64,000 nt of DNA from Granulosicoccus sp045106195 (GCA_045106195.1 JBGCEH010000035.1:62001-126000), one strand, 5' to 3'. Positions 53,064 to 62,941 are shown, numbered from the stretch's first letter. The notes: generated from the letters alone by a model not told the origin. Translations and numbers: made by a program.

Positions 53064-54890
53064 TCAGTCGTCGAATACGCTAACGGCGCCAAGCTCGGCG
53101 CTGCTGACGTGATGTCGAAATGCGGTAAATAGCTCACGACCCATATTTACAGTTTTGCGGCTAAGGTCAGGATGTTCAGGTTTTCGAGCATTCCAGTCTG
53201 CCTCATCGACCAGTGCGTTAAGCGCACCGGTGTTGGCATCCAGCTGGATGATATCGCCGTCGCGCACTTTGCGTAGCGCTCCATCCAGCAGGCATTCAGG
53301 AGACACATGAATGGCCGCGGGTACTTTGCCGGACGCGCCTGACATTCTGCCGTCTGTAACCAGCGCAACCATGAATCCGCGGTCGAGCAATACACCCAGG
53401 ATAGGGGTGAGTTTATGCAGCTCTGGCATGCCGTTGGCACGTGGTCCCTGGTAGGCAATAACAGCCACAAAATCCTGATTAAGTTCGTCATTTTCAAAGG
53501 CGGTACGCAAGGCATCCTGTGAATAGAATACCTTTGCCGGAGCCTTTATCGACAAATGCTCCGGCTTTACCGCAGAGGTCTTGATGACTGCACGACCAAG
53601 ATTGCCAGACATCAGTCGCAAGCCACCGTCTTCCCTGAAGGGCGCGGCTGCGTTACTAATGACAGTAGTGTCTATGGACTTGGAAGAGCCAGCACGCCAA
53701 GCCAGTACATTGTTGTCCAGCCATGGCTCTTGCGTGTATTGATAGAGGCCGCTGGAGCCTCCTACCGTTTGCACGTCTTCATGCATGAGCCCTGCGTCGA
53801 GCAGTTCCTTGATTACCAGTGCCATACCGCCCGCAGCATGAAACTGATTGACGTCTGCCTGGCCACTGGGGTAGACATGTGTCAGCGTCGGTATGGCATG
53901 ACTAAGCTGGTCGAAGTCATCCCAATTGATAATGATACCGGCAGTCCGGGCAATGGCGACCAGATGCAGAGTGTGGTTTGTTGATCCGCCAGTGGCGAGC
54001 AAGCCGATGATGGCATTGACGATTGCTTTCTCATCGATGAGTCTGCCTATTGGTGTGAATTCGTTTCCGCGTTTGGTGATGGCAAGCGCTCGTTGTGCTG
54101 CAGCCGTTGTCAGTGCTGAACGCAACTCAGTACCCGGGTTGATAAAAGCAGCCCCTGGCAGATGCAAACCCATGACTTCCATCATCATCTGGTTGCTGTT
54201 GGCAGTTCCGTAGAAGGTGCATGTGCCTGGACCGTGATAGGAGGCGCTTTCTGATTCCAGCAGCTCCTCGCGCGTGGCCTTACCCTCTGCATAGCGTTGA
54301 CGGGTTCGGGCCTTGTCCTTGTTGGGTATGCCGGAGGTCATGGGTCCTGCCGGAATGAATACTGAAGGCAGGTGACCGAATGACAGAGCGCCCATCAACA
54401 GCCCGGGTACGATCTTGTCGCAAACGCCCAGAAAAACAGCTGCATCAAATACGTTGTGTGACAAGGCAATGGCGGTAGACATAGCAATAACGTCGCGACT
54501 GAACAGCGATAGCTCCATTCCCAGCTCGCCTTGTGTAACCCCATCGCACATGGCAGGTGTGCCGCCGGCGACCTGGGCAGTTGCACCGACTGCGCGTGCC
54601 GCTTCACGAATTTTCTCTGGTGCGTGTTCGTAAGGCTGGTGCGCTGAGAGCATATCGTTGTAGGCAGTAACGATGGCCAGATTGGGTGCGTGCTCGGCAT
54701 GTAACACCAGTTTATCGCTGGAAGGCGCAGCCGCAAAGGCGTGTGCCAGATTGGTACAACCCATGCCAGCGCGGCCGGACGGTGCCGCGGCCAGTGCATC
54801 GATGCGCGCAAGGTAAGTTTTACGGCTGTTTTGACTACGTTGCACTATTCGGTCAGTTACTTCGGAAACCGTGGAATTCAGGTCAGGCAT
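53064..54890 (-). CDS. edd: Phosphogluconate dehydratase
   Basis: 608 residues (E. coli Edd has 603). Iron-sulfur dehydratase of the IlvD/Edd family that turns 6-phosphogluconate into KDPG. Family blocks: IVTAYNDMLSAHQPYEHAPE, GGTPAMCDGVTQGELGMELS, VFLGVCDKIVPGLLMGALS and TDGRMSGASGKVPAAIH, with the cluster cysteines in MCDG and GVCDK. Divergent from zwf; a HexR-like box lies 18 bases ahead of its ATG. Confidence 0.97.
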   Translation of the reverse strand: MPDLNSTVSEVTDRIVQRSQNSRKTYLARIDALAAAPSGRAGMGCTNLAHAFAAAPSSDKLVLHAEHAPNLAIVTAYNDMLSAHQPYEHAPEKIREAARAVGATAQVAGGTPAMCDGVTQGELGMELSLFSRDVIAMSTAIALSHNVFDAAVFLGVCDKIVPGLLMGALSFGHLPSVFIPAGPMTSGIPNKDKARTRQRYAEGKATREELLESESASYHGPGTCTFYGTANSNQMMMEVMGLHLPGAAFINPGTELRSALTTAAAQRALAITKRGNEFTPIGRLIDEKAIVNAIIGLLATGGSTNHTLHLVAIARTAGIIINWDDFDQLSHAIPTLTHVYPSGQADVNQFHAAGGMALVIKELLDAGLMHEDVQTVGGSSGLYQYTQEPWLDNNVLAWRAGSSKSIDTTVISNAAAPFREDGGLRLMSGNLGRAVIKTSAVKPEHLSIKAPAKVFYSQDALRTAFENDELNQDFVAVIAYQGPRANGMPELHKLTPILGVLLDRGFMVALVTDGRMSGASGKVPAAIHVSPECLLDGALRKVRDGDIIQLDANTGALNALVDEADWNARKPEHPDLSRKTVNMGRELFTAFRHHVSSAELGAVSVFDD

Positions 54891-54907
54891 ATCAATATAT
54901 CAGGGGT

Positions 54908-54922
54908 TGTAAGCTTGCTACA
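54908..54922. promoter_or_regulatory. HexR-like operator ahead of edd
   Basis: TGTAAGCTTGCTACA has the TGTAA/TTACA-type arms of the HexR box known from gammaproteobacteria (TGTAATTAAATTACA), with a different centre. It is 18 bases from the edd start, a position that suits repression. Confidence 0.6.
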
Positions 54923-55019
54923 TTATTATGTCATATCTGACATGGAAAACTCTCCGAATATTTAAACGGAAGGTTGTGAAATTGTTTAGAATTAGCGCTC
55001 TTGAGGCACTCTGACGTTT

Positions 55020-55034
55020 TGTAATTAAACTACA
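55020..55034. promoter_or_regulatory. HexR operator at the zwf start
   Basis: TGTAATTAAACTACA differs from the HexR consensus TGTAATTAAATTACA by one base. It ends three bases before the zwf ATG, so bound HexR would cover the start region. Confidence 0.8.
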
Positions 55035-55037
55035 AAA

Positions 55038-56513
55038 ATGAATCTAATTTCCAACGAAAGTCTTCAACCCTTCGATTTCATCCTGTTTGGTGGAACGGGC
55101 GATTTGTCCCTGCGAAAGCTCATTCCAGCCCTGTACTTCAGGCATGTGGAGAAGCAATTGCCCGAAGATGGGCGCATCATTGGTGTTGCTCGTAGCGACT
55201 ACAATACCGATGGTTTTCGACAGATGCTGAACGCGAGTGTTAGAGAGCATATCGAGGATCAGGACTTTGATCAGGGCAGTTGGGAAGAATTCTTACAGCG
55301 TGTTCACTATTGCTCTGTTGATGTCACTCAGGAGGCAAGTTATCAGTCCTTGGTCGATACGCTCAGAGGTCGTGAAGACTACGTACGTGTTTTCTACCTG
55401 TCTGTTGCGCCGAGTATTTTCACAGCGATCACCAGTGGTGTGCATGCGGCTGGGCTGATAACGGAGAACAGCCGCGTAACACTGGAGAAACCACTTGGCC
55501 GGGATCAGGCCTCAGCTGAGGAAATAAACGACAGTCTGTCGGCGGTATTCAAGGAGGAGCAAATCTACCGAATTGATCACTACCTGGGAAAGGAGACTGT
55601 ACAGAATCTTCTGGCGCTTCGTTTTGGTAATGCGTTGTTCGAACCGCTATGGAGAAGCGAACGCATCAGCGATGTACAGATCACGATCGCCGAGGATTTG
55701 GGCGTGGAAGGGCGTGGAGGATTTTATGACCAGACGGGCGCGCTTCGCGATATGGTTCAAAATCACTTGTTGCAATTATTGGTCATTATTGCAATGGAAC
55801 CCCCGGTCAGTATCGACCCGGACGCCGTGCGTGATGAAAAAATAAAGGTGTTGCGTTCACTGAAACCACTGGAAGGCATTGATGCTATTGAAAACACAGT
55901 GCGTGGACAATACAAGGCTGGCGCTTACAGCGACGGTCCTGTGCCTGGCTACCTTGATGACAACGATGTCCCTGACGACAGTACTACCGAAACGTTTGTG
56001 GCTATACGCGCAGAGATCGGCTCATGGCGTTGGGAGGGGGTGCCTTTCTTCCTTCGCACTGGCAAGCGGATGGAAAGCAAGACCACAGAGATCGTTATCA
56101 ATTTCAAGAAAGTTCCGCATTCGATTTTTCCGACTGCGGATGGCTTCAGTACGCCTAACCAGTTGATTATTCGTTTGCAGCCTGAAGAGAAGATACGCAT
56201 GCGCATCTACGTCAAGGCATGGGGAGACGATATACAGTTACAGCCTGTTTACCTGAACCTTGATTTCAACGATGTCTTTCAGAAACGCAAGATGATCGCT
56301 TATGAGAGATTGCTACTCGATGTTATTCGCGGTAACCCGACGTTGTTCATGCGTCGCGACGAGGTCGCCGCTGCGTGGGCCTGGATAGATCCTATTCGTG
56401 AGGCCTGGGAGCAATACCAGTACTCGCCAAAAAACTACACTGCCGGTACCTGGGGCCCCAGTGCTGCAAACGCACTGATCAGCAAGGATGGTCTACGCTG
56501 GAATGAGGATTGA
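55038..56513 (+). CDS. zwf: Glucose-6-phosphate 1-dehydrogenase
   Basis: 491 residues (E. coli Zwf 491). It oxidises glucose-6-phosphate to 6-phosphogluconolactone with NADP. Cofactor loop FILFGGTGDLSLRKLIPALY at the start, and active-site RIDHYLGKE (D180, H181) with later FFLRTGKRM. The N-terminal length fits the family, so the ATG at 55038 is right, yet no Shine-Dalgarno sequence precedes it. First of zwf-pgl-hexR, touching pgl with no gap. Confidence 0.98.
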   Translation: MNLISNESLQPFDFILFGGTGDLSLRKLIPALYFRHVEKQLPEDGRIIGVARSDYNTDGFRQMLNASVREHIEDQDFDQGSWEEFLQRVHYCSVDVTQEASYQSLVDTLRGREDYVRVFYLSVAPSIFTAITSGVHAAGLITENSRVTLEKPLGRDQASAEEINDSLSAVFKEEQIYRIDHYLGKETVQNLLALRFGNALFEPLWRSERISDVQITIAEDLGVEGRGGFYDQTGALRDMVQNHLLQLLVIIAMEPPVSIDPDAVRDEKIKVLRSLKPLEGIDAIENTVRGQYKAGAYSDGPVPGYLDDNDVPDDSTTETFVAIRAEIGSWRWEGVPFFLRTGKRMESKTTEIVINFKKVPHSIFPTADGFSTPNQLIIRLQPEEKIRMRIYVKAWGDDIQLQPVYLNLDFNDVFQKRKMIAYERLLLDVIRGNPTLFMRRDEVAAAWAWIDPIREAWEQYQYSPKNYTAGTWGPSAANALISKDGLRWNED

Positions 56514-57287
56514 ATGATGAGTGAGATATCGGCAAAGAGCTTGTGTGAAAAAGTCGGAATACGCTGGCACGAAGCAGACGATGCTCAGGCTCTGGCTATT
56601 GAACTGGCAAGGTTTGTGGCAGACGCATTGCAGTCTGATATCGAGGCACGTGGGCAGGCATCCCTGGTGGTGTCTGGTGGCAGCACGCCTGCGCCTGTAT
56701 TTCACCAATTGTCGCAAACGTCTATCGATTGGAGCAAGGTGACCGTCACGTTGGCAGACGAGCGTTGGGTTCCACCCGGCCATGCCGACAGCAACGAGTC
56801 TCTGGTCCGCAATACACTCTTAGTGGACAAAGCTTCTGCAGCTCGTTTTGTGTCTTTGTATCGCGAAGGCTTATTGCCGGAGAATGCCGTTGCTAAAGTG
56901 GCGAGCGATGTAGATGCCATGATACAGCCCTTCACGGTCACTATTCTGGGTATGGGGGGAGATGGACACACAGCATCACTGTTTCCGGATGCTCCAGAGG
57001 CGCAGCTTAGTGCCGCCATGGACCTCGATAGTGCGCTCAGTATCGCCTTGCTGGATCCGCCCAGCGTCGATCAGTTACGCATCACCCTGACACGCGCAGC
57101 CTTGTTGAAGTCAGCTCACCGCGTAGTGCACATCACAGGTGATGGAAAGCAACAAGTGTTGGCTGATTCGCTGTTGGACAGCGCCACTGATGGTAAAATC
57201 CCCGGCGTCTATACAGCGGGTCTCAAACCAATCATCGGTTTATTGACCAGTCAGCCTCAGGCAGCGTGTGTTTTCTGGAGTCCGTAA
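56514..57287 (+). CDS. pgl: 6-phosphogluconolactonase
   Basis: 257 residues; two successive ATG codons (56514, 56517) make the first residue uncertain. It hydrolyses 6-phosphogluconolactone to 6-phosphogluconate. Motifs: LVVSGGSTPAPVF, VTLADERWVPPGHADSNE and ILGMGGDGHTASLFPDAPE, with the catalytic His in GDGHTAS. Its start follows the zwf stop directly and hexR begins six bases after its stop. Confidence 0.97.
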   Translation: MMSEISAKSLCEKVGIRWHEADDAQALAIELARFVADALQSDIEARGQASLVVSGGSTPAPVFHQLSQTSIDWSKVTVTLADERWVPPGHADSNESLVRNTLLVDKASAARFVSLYREGLLPENAVAKVASDVDAMIQPFTVTILGMGGDGHTASLFPDAPEAQLSAAMDLDSALSIALLDPPSVDQLRITLTRAALLKSAHRVVHITGDGKQQVLADSLLDSATDGKIPGVYTAGLKPIIGLLTSQPQAACVFWSP

Positions 57288-57293
57288 CTTTTA

Positions 57294-58124
57294 ATGCTTG
57301 CGAAAATCAAGGCTGCCAGAGATAGTCTGCGAAAATCTGAGCAAAAGGTAGCTGATGCAGTCATTGCAGATCCCGAAGCCAGTGTGCAATCGTCCATCCA
57401 TGCCATTGCTACGCGTGCATCGGTAAGCGAGCCTACAGTCATTCGCTTTTGTAGAGCACTGGACTGTGTTGGTTTTCAACAGTTCAAGCTCAAGCTTGCG
57501 CAAGACCTGGCAAGGCGTGGTACGTTCTTTTATCAGGACGTAACGGTCGAGGACACCAGCAAGGAACTGGCTAACAAACTGCTCGATGGAGCCATTTCTT
57601 CGCTGGTACAGATAAAAAATCAGATTAATGAAGAGTCGCTGGATAAAGCGATTGCGCTGTATGAGGAATGTCGTCGAGTCGAGCTGTATGGTTCAGGTGG
57701 CTCGGCAGTTGTTGCAGAAGATGCACAACTGAAGTTTTTTAAGCTAGGTAAACCTGCTATCGCGTATTCTGATCCACACATACAGCATGCTGCAGCCGCA
57801 CTTCTGGATCGCGATGCGCTGGTTATAGCCATCTCTCATTCCGGGCGAAGCAGTGATATTCTCAAGACCGTAGAGATTGCCCGTGCTGCAAGGGCGCGTG
57901 TTATTTCAGTAACCGCCACTCGTTCTCCGTTAGCTCAGTGCAGCGATGTGGCCTTGACCGTCGATGTCAATGAAGACAGTGATATATTCTCGCCGGTGAA
58001 ATCGCGGCTCGGTCAGATGGTGGTTCTGGATGTGCTGGCGGTAGGTGTCGCTGTACGTGGTGGTCCACACATGCTTGAGCAATTAGCCAAAGCAAGACGT
58101 GCGATTGATTTCAAGTTTGTATAG
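57294..58124 (+). CDS. hexR: HexR transcription regulator (RpiR family)
   Basis: 276 residues. N-terminal helix-turn-helix (about 1-75: SIHAIATRASVSEPTVIRFC) and a C-terminal SIS sugar-phosphate domain (about 110-260: VELYGSGGSAVVAEDAQLKF, AISHSGRSSDILK). HexR represses central carbon genes and is released by 2-keto-3-deoxy-6-phosphogluconate, an Entner-Doudoroff intermediate. Its place after zwf-pgl and the nearby operator-like sites make the identity firm. Confidence 0.93.
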   Translation: MLAKIKAARDSLRKSEQKVADAVIADPEASVQSSIHAIATRASVSEPTVIRFCRALDCVGFQQFKLKLAQDLARRGTFFYQDVTVEDTSKELANKLLDGAISSLVQIKNQINEESLDKAIALYEECRRVELYGSGGSAVVAEDAQLKFFKLGKPAIAYSDPHIQHAAAALLDRDALVIAISHSGRSSDILKTVEIARAARARVISVTATRSPLAQCSDVALTVDVNEDSDIFSPVKSRLGQMVVLDVLAVGVAVRGGPHMLEQLAKARRAIDFKFV

Positions 58125-58221
58125 TCGAGTCGTGATGCATCGAGTTGCCTATACTGAACTCGAGAGAAGTATGTCATCCGCGCGAAGGCCAGGGGATCCA
58201 CTACGAGAACACTACAGACTG

Positions 58222-59664
58222 CTAGTTGCTGCTGGTTTCGCCGAATGCAGACACCGAGAACGGATCAAGCAGCACACGAGCTCGAGTAAACACCTGATCT
58301 TCATCAACACGGAATACGGCTGTACCTGTTTCGTTGATGTCAACACTTAGCGGGTCAGTGAAGGCCGCATCGCTGGCTATCTGGATCTCATAGCCTTGCG
58401 CTATATCCGGTCCGTTTTCTACGGATACCAGAAACTCACTGCCTTGGCGCACAACCGTCGTTGATACAGGCTCAACAGCGGGATCAATCTCGGCTAGCGT
58501 TATGCGGGTATTGGATGTAAATCCAAGTAGTCCATTGGCATCGACAGCACGCAGAGTCAGAAAGTAATCGCCCACATCGACAGGCTCATCAAGCGTTGCC
58601 TGCAGATCAAAAACCGAACTGCTCCGAGGCAGGGAGAAGTCCGTCAGTGTTTCATTGGCAGCCTCATCAGTTGAGAGCACGGCCAGGTAACTCTCAGCAT
58701 CAATAAATGGCCACCACTCGATAGTATCGCCAGCAACAAGTCGGGCGGGTACGCGTTTGAAGACGGGGCCGGGAATCAGCTCTATTGGTTCTCCGGGTGG
58801 TTCTCCTTCTTCCACTACCAATCCGAAGCCGCTTTCCAGTGCCACGAGCTCATTTTGTGCAGATATGTCAACGAAGCCTTCGGTGACACCCACCAAAAGC
58901 TGCTCCGCAGCATCGACATCGAACAGGGTGCCGCGCACTGCGGCCGATGCGTACGGCGTGTTGATTCGAAAATCAACGGGTTGTTGATCGCGTGATTCCA
59001 CATCGGACGTCACTCGACCACGTTGTGTATCTATTTCTATCAGGCAGCTATCGTCTACTGACAAACACGTAAGACGCTCCAGAGTCGCGATGGTATCCGG
59101 TTGCATGTTGACAACCGAGCCAGATGAAAAAGCAATGCTGACATACCCGTCTACCGATGTGGTGATTAGGTCACCAGCGAATACTTTGGCGTTACGGGTA
59201 AGTTTTATGACTTGAGCTTCGCGCTTACTTGCAGAAACATCTACCACGTCACTGGCATGGCTGGCACTCACCAGCCTGGCCTGACCGCCGGATTCCACTA
59301 TCCGTAAGGCTGTAACGGTGCCCTTGACGAAGACGACTTCAGCGTACTCGCCTCGCGGCGGAACTTGAATGGGAATTCTGACGATGGAGCCAGGGATCAG
59401 CTGCTCGGTTGGCGACATGTTGTTGTATTCGGCCAAAAGCGGTGCCAGTCCGCTTCTACCCAGTTCGCGGCGAGCAACAGACGACAAGGTATCGCCTTCC
59501 TGAACAGTAATGTCCCGGGATATAATCGCGTGCTCGCTGGAGGAAATTTCAGCTGCCTGAGCCGATACGCTAACGGCTTGGCTTCCAATTCCAATGGTAA
59601 AGGCTGCGAAAGCAAGCAGCGCTAACAGTCTATTTGACGTGAGTTCCATAGGTGCTCTGGTCAC
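58222..59664 (-). CDS. Secreted LysM-FecR-domain protein
   Basis: 480 residues from a GTG at 59664; an ATG at 59649 (residue 6) is equally possible. Signal peptide ends about SAQAAE. A LysM domain (about 48-98: ITVQEGDTLSSVARRELGRS, with a NNMSP..L.PGS..IP body) should hold peptidoglycan. A FecR-type domain (about 150-250: GYVSIAFSSGSVVNMQPD, TPYASAAVRGTLFDV) follows, then beta-sandwich repeats to the end. Such proteins occur as envelope sensors or scaffolds without a cognate sigma factor; none is nearby here. It lies between hexR (convergent) and pyk (same strand). Confidence 0.8.
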   Translation of the reverse strand: MTRAPMELTSNRLLALLAFAAFTIGIGSQAVSVSAQAAEISSSEHAIISRDITVQEGDTLSSVARRELGRSGLAPLLAEYNNMSPTEQLIPGSIVRIPIQVPPRGEYAEVVFVKGTVTALRIVESGGQARLVSASHASDVVDVSASKREAQVIKLTRNAKVFAGDLITTSVDGYVSIAFSSGSVVNMQPDTIATLERLTCLSVDDSCLIEIDTQRGRVTSDVESRDQQPVDFRINTPYASAAVRGTLFDVDAAEQLLVGVTEGFVDISAQNELVALESGFGLVVEEGEPPGEPIELIPGPVFKRVPARLVAGDTIEWWPFIDAESYLAVLSTDEAANETLTDFSLPRSSSVFDLQATLDEPVDVGDYFLTLRAVDANGLLGFTSNTRITLAEIDPAVEPVSTTVVRQGSEFLVSVENGPDIAQGYEIQIASDAAFTDPLSVDINETGTAVFRVDEDQVFTRARVLLDPFSVSAFGETSSN

Positions 59665-59706
59665 ATCTAGCAGTTGGGAAGAGCCTAAAGGATACCCGAT
59701 TGGCGG

Positions 59707-61146
59707 CTACTTATTAGTTTCATCGGGCAGTTCTTTGAGACGTGTCAGTCTTAGCATATTGGTGGTGCCTGTTCGGCCAAACGGCATCCCGGCTGTGATG
59801 GCGATTAGTTGGCCTATTTCGCCAAAACCTTCGCTTAGCGTAATATTGATCGCGCGGGGCACCATCACATCAATACTGTTGTCCACATCCTGAATAACCG
59901 CATGAACGCCCCATACGAGTGCCAGTCGGCGTGCGGTCTCTTTGTTTGGAGTGCAGGCGATGACCGGTGCTTCAGGGCGTTCACGTGCAGCACGAAAACT
60001 CGAAAATCCTGATTCTGTATAGGTGAATGTTGCTGCCAGGGGAATGACGGATGAAACATGGCGTAGTGACGAGCTGATAGCGTCAGCTGCTGTGTCACCC
60101 GGTGTCGGAAGCGAGGCATCGATTGATTTTCGGTAGTACGGGTCTTTTTCCACCTCGATAATGATGCGGTTCATGGCGGTAGCGGCTTCAATCGGGAAGC
60201 TACCTGCCGCCGTTTCTGCCGATAGCATGACTGCGTCAGCACCATCGTAGATTGCTGTGGCCACATCAGAGCTTTCCGCGCGTGTCGGCACAGGTGAATG
60301 AATCATCGATTCGAGCATCTGGGTGGCAACCACCACGGGTTTGCCTTCCTGACGGGCGCAGCGAAGAATCATTTTCTGTACAACAGGCACTTTCTCCTGT
60401 GGCATTTCGACGCCAAGGTCGCCGCGCGCAACCATCACACCGTCACTCATCTGAACGATAGCCTCAAGATGCTCAATGGCGCTCGGTTTTTCAAGTTTGG
60501 CCATGATGGCGGCCTTGTCGCCCACCAGACCACGGAGCTCCTGCATATCCTCTGCGCGTTGTACAAATGACATGGCAACCCAGTCCACGCCCAACGTCAG
60601 ACCGTATTCAAGATCGCGTCTGTCTTTTTCCGTTAACGGCGAGATAGGCAGGTACATATCGGGTACGTTCACGCCCTTGTTGCCACTGATCTCACCACCC
60701 ACCATGACTTCTGTCAGCGCTGATGTTTCTGTAAATTCCAGTACCTTGAGGCGGATCTTGCCGTCATTGATCAATAATTGAGCACCAACGCTCAAGGCGG
60801 CAAAGATTTCCGGATGGAGCAGCGGTGCGCGCGTGTTGTCGCCGGGAGTGGGATCTTGATCCACCGTGAATTTCTGGCCCGGTTCCAGCATCTCCTTGCC
60901 ATTGGTGAATGTGCCAACTCGCAACTTCGGACCTTGTAGATCCAGAAGAATCCCGATAGGGCGGCCGCGTTCAGCTTCGACATCCCTGATGATGGCGTGC
61001 GTTCTGGCGTGGTCCTCATGAACTCCGTGGCTGAAGTTGAGCCGAAATACGTCGATACCGGAATCAAACAATTTCAGGATGGTTTCCCGGTTGTTGCTCG
61101 AAGGGCCCAATGTGGCAATGATCTTAGCGTCGCGGTTGCGTCTCAT
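59707..61146 (-). CDS. pyk: Pyruvate kinase
   Basis: 479 residues from the ATG at 61146 (E. coli PykA 480); an upstream frame to 61194 lacks family text. It moves phosphate from phosphoenolpyruvate to ADP. Motifs: KIIATLGPSSNNRETI, LDLQGPKLRVG, IMAKLEKPSAIEHLEAIV, GVMVARGDLGVEMPQE (substrate and Mg site) and VMLSAETAAGSFP. A HexR-like box lies about 140 bases upstream. Probably a single-gene unit, or read through into the LysM-FecR gene. Confidence 0.97.
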   Translation of the reverse strand: MRRNRDAKIIATLGPSSNNRETILKLFDSGIDVFRLNFSHGVHEDHARTHAIIRDVEAERGRPIGILLDLQGPKLRVGTFTNGKEMLEPGQKFTVDQDPTPGDNTRAPLLHPEIFAALSVGAQLLINDGKIRLKVLEFTETSALTEVMVGGEISGNKGVNVPDMYLPISPLTEKDRRDLEYGLTLGVDWVAMSFVQRAEDMQELRGLVGDKAAIMAKLEKPSAIEHLEAIVQMSDGVMVARGDLGVEMPQEKVPVVQKMILRCARQEGKPVVVATQMLESMIHSPVPTRAESSDVATAIYDGADAVMLSAETAAGSFPIEAATAMNRIIIEVEKDPYYRKSIDASLPTPGDTAADAISSSLRHVSSVIPLAATFTYTESGFSSFRAARERPEAPVIACTPNKETARRLALVWGVHAVIQDVDNSIDVMVPRAINITLSEGFGEIGQLIAITAGMPFGRTGTTNMLRLTRLKELPDETNK

Positions 61147-61283
61147 CGTAGAATTTCCGGCACTCTTGTTCGGTTGTGTAGTTTCTTTACGCAAAAATCC
61201 AGCGCATAAAGACTGAATTTGGGTAGTTTAACGCACCAGAGCATTGAATATACGCTGAACGGGCAATTCATCAGTGAAGCGTA

Positions 61284-61298
61284 TGTAGTGAAATTACA
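61284..61298. promoter_or_regulatory. HexR-like operator in the pyk/glcD gap
   Basis: TGTAGTGAAATTACA keeps the TTACA arm and most of TGTAA. It sits between divergent pyk and glcD, 138 bases from pyk and 101 from glcD, so it could act on either promoter. HexR controls pyk in several gammaproteobacteria. Confidence 0.55.
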
Positions 61299-61398
61299 TT
61301 TGATGCAGATCAATGGTGTTGATTTGTGGGGTAATTGGGCGACTCGCGGATTTGCCACGTAAGGTATTCTTCAGTCTCTATTTCAAAGGAGTATTCAC

Positions 61399-62940
61399 AT
61401 GTCAGCGGAACCTGCAACCGTATCGGCCGCAGTTAATAGCAAAGTGACGCAAGCTCAGGCAAGTGAAGTCGCTGCGGCTCGGCAGGCTCGACGCGAGCAG
61501 GCGGCGGCAGAGTTATCTCGGCTGATGCCTTCCAGAGCGATATTGTGGACCGATGAGCAGCTCAGGCCATACGAATCAGACGGTTTGACTGCCATGAAGG
61601 CAACGCCCTTACTAGTGGCGCTTCCGGAAAGTGTGGAGCAGGTACAGTCGATCATGCAGTGGGCAAGAGCTTCGCAGACTCCGGTCGTCGCGCGTGGTGC
61701 GGGAACAGGTCTATCGGGCGGCGCATTGCCTCATGAAGACGGGATTCTGTTGGGACTGGCGAAATTCAATCAGATCCTTGAACTGAACCCGGAATACGGA
61801 TTTGCCCGAGTGCAACCTGGTGTAAGAAACCTTGCTATATCTGAAGCTGCACGTCCACATGGACTTTATTACGCTCCGGATCCTTCATCGCAAATTGCCT
61901 GCACTATCGGCGGCAACGTCGCAGAAAACTCGGGGGGTGTGCATTGCCTTAAATACGGCCTTACTGTGCACAACGTGCTCTCTGCCACCATTGTCACTAT
62001 CGATGGGGAGCTGCTTGAGGTGGGGGCTGCGGGTCATGACAATGCAGGCTATGATCTACTGGCGCTGCTGAACGGGTCGGAAGGCATGTTGGCTGTCGTT
62101 GTAGAGGTGCGTGTCAAACTGTTGCCTGTGCCGCCGGTTGCAAAACTCGTCATGGCTGCGTTTGACAGTGTTGAAGCTGCAGGTAATGCAGTAGGGGATG
62201 TTATTGCTCAGGGCATAATTCCGGCAGGGCTGGAGTTGATGGATAATCCGGCCATTGTCGCTGCTGAGGCATTTGCCAAGTGCGGTTACCCCACGGATGC
62301 GGCGGCGCTGTTACTCTGTGAACTTGACGGAATCGAGCAGGAAGTAGACGCTCAGGTGGAAGGCGTATCGCGGGTGTTCAAGGCAGCCAATGTTTCAAGC
62401 CTGCACATTGCAAGTACAGAGGCTGAACGCCTGTTGCTTTGGAAAGGGCGTAAATCGGCATTCCCTGCAGTAGGTAGACTAGCCCCGGATTACTACTGCA
62501 TCGATGGCACTATCCCGCGCAAGCAACTATCGCATGTCCTGCAGCGCATGGAGCAGATGTCGGCTGAATACGACCTCCCCATCGCCAACGTTTTTCATGC
62601 AGGCGATGGCAATCTGCACCCCTTGATCATGTTCGATGCCGGTAAACCCGGTGAGCTTCATCGCACGGAGGAACTCGGGAGTCGCATCCTGCAGCTGTGC
62701 GTGGAAGTGGGTGGCACGGTCACTGGTGAACACGGTGTCGGGATGGAAAAAATAAACGAGATGTGTGTGCAGTTCGATGCCAATACGCTCACTCAGTTTC
62801 ATTCTGTCAAGGAGGCATTCGACCCGGAAGGGCTGCTTAATCCGGGCAAGGCGGTGCCGACATTGCAGCGTTGCGCCGAGTTCGGGGCCATGCATGTCCA
62901 CCACGGTGAGTTGAAGTTTCCAGAGCTGGATCGTTTCTGA
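61399..62940 (+). CDS. glcD: Glycolate oxidase, FAD-linked subunit GlcD
   Basis: 513 residues with AAAGGAG ahead of the ATG. FAD-binding domain about 70-250 with VVARGAGTGLSGGALPHEDG and CTIGGNVAENSGGVHCLKYG; C-terminal FAD-oxidase domain with NVFHAGDGNLHPLIMFD and TVTGEHGVGMEKINEM. The GlcDEF complex oxidises glycolate to glyoxylate at the inner membrane. A Lys/Ala-rich 30-residue leader precedes the usual start. glcE follows after one base; glcF must lie beyond the window. Confidence 0.95.
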   Translation: MSAEPATVSAAVNSKVTQAQASEVAAARQARREQAAAELSRLMPSRAILWTDEQLRPYESDGLTAMKATPLLVALPESVEQVQSIMQWARASQTPVVARGAGTGLSGGALPHEDGILLGLAKFNQILELNPEYGFARVQPGVRNLAISEAARPHGLYYAPDPSSQIACTIGGNVAENSGGVHCLKYGLTVHNVLSATIVTIDGELLEVGAAGHDNAGYDLLALLNGSEGMLAVVVEVRVKLLPVPPVAKLVMAAFDSVEAAGNAVGDVIAQGIIPAGLELMDNPAIVAAEAFAKCGYPTDAAALLLCELDGIEQEVDAQVEGVSRVFKAANVSSLHIASTEAERLLLWKGRKSAFPAVGRLAPDYYCIDGTIPRKQLSHVLQRMEQMSAEYDLPIANVFHAGDGNLHPLIMFDAGKPGELHRTEELGSRILQLCVEVGGTVTGEHGVGMEKINEMCVQFDANTLTQFHSVKEAFDPEGLLNPGKAVPTLQRCAEFGAMHVHHGELKFPELDRF

Positions 62941-62941
62941 T

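Noticed and set aside
52415..53137. Longer 240-residue start for eda
   Set aside because: The extra 34 residues run into edd and resemble no aldolase N-terminus; the ATG at 53035 fits family length.
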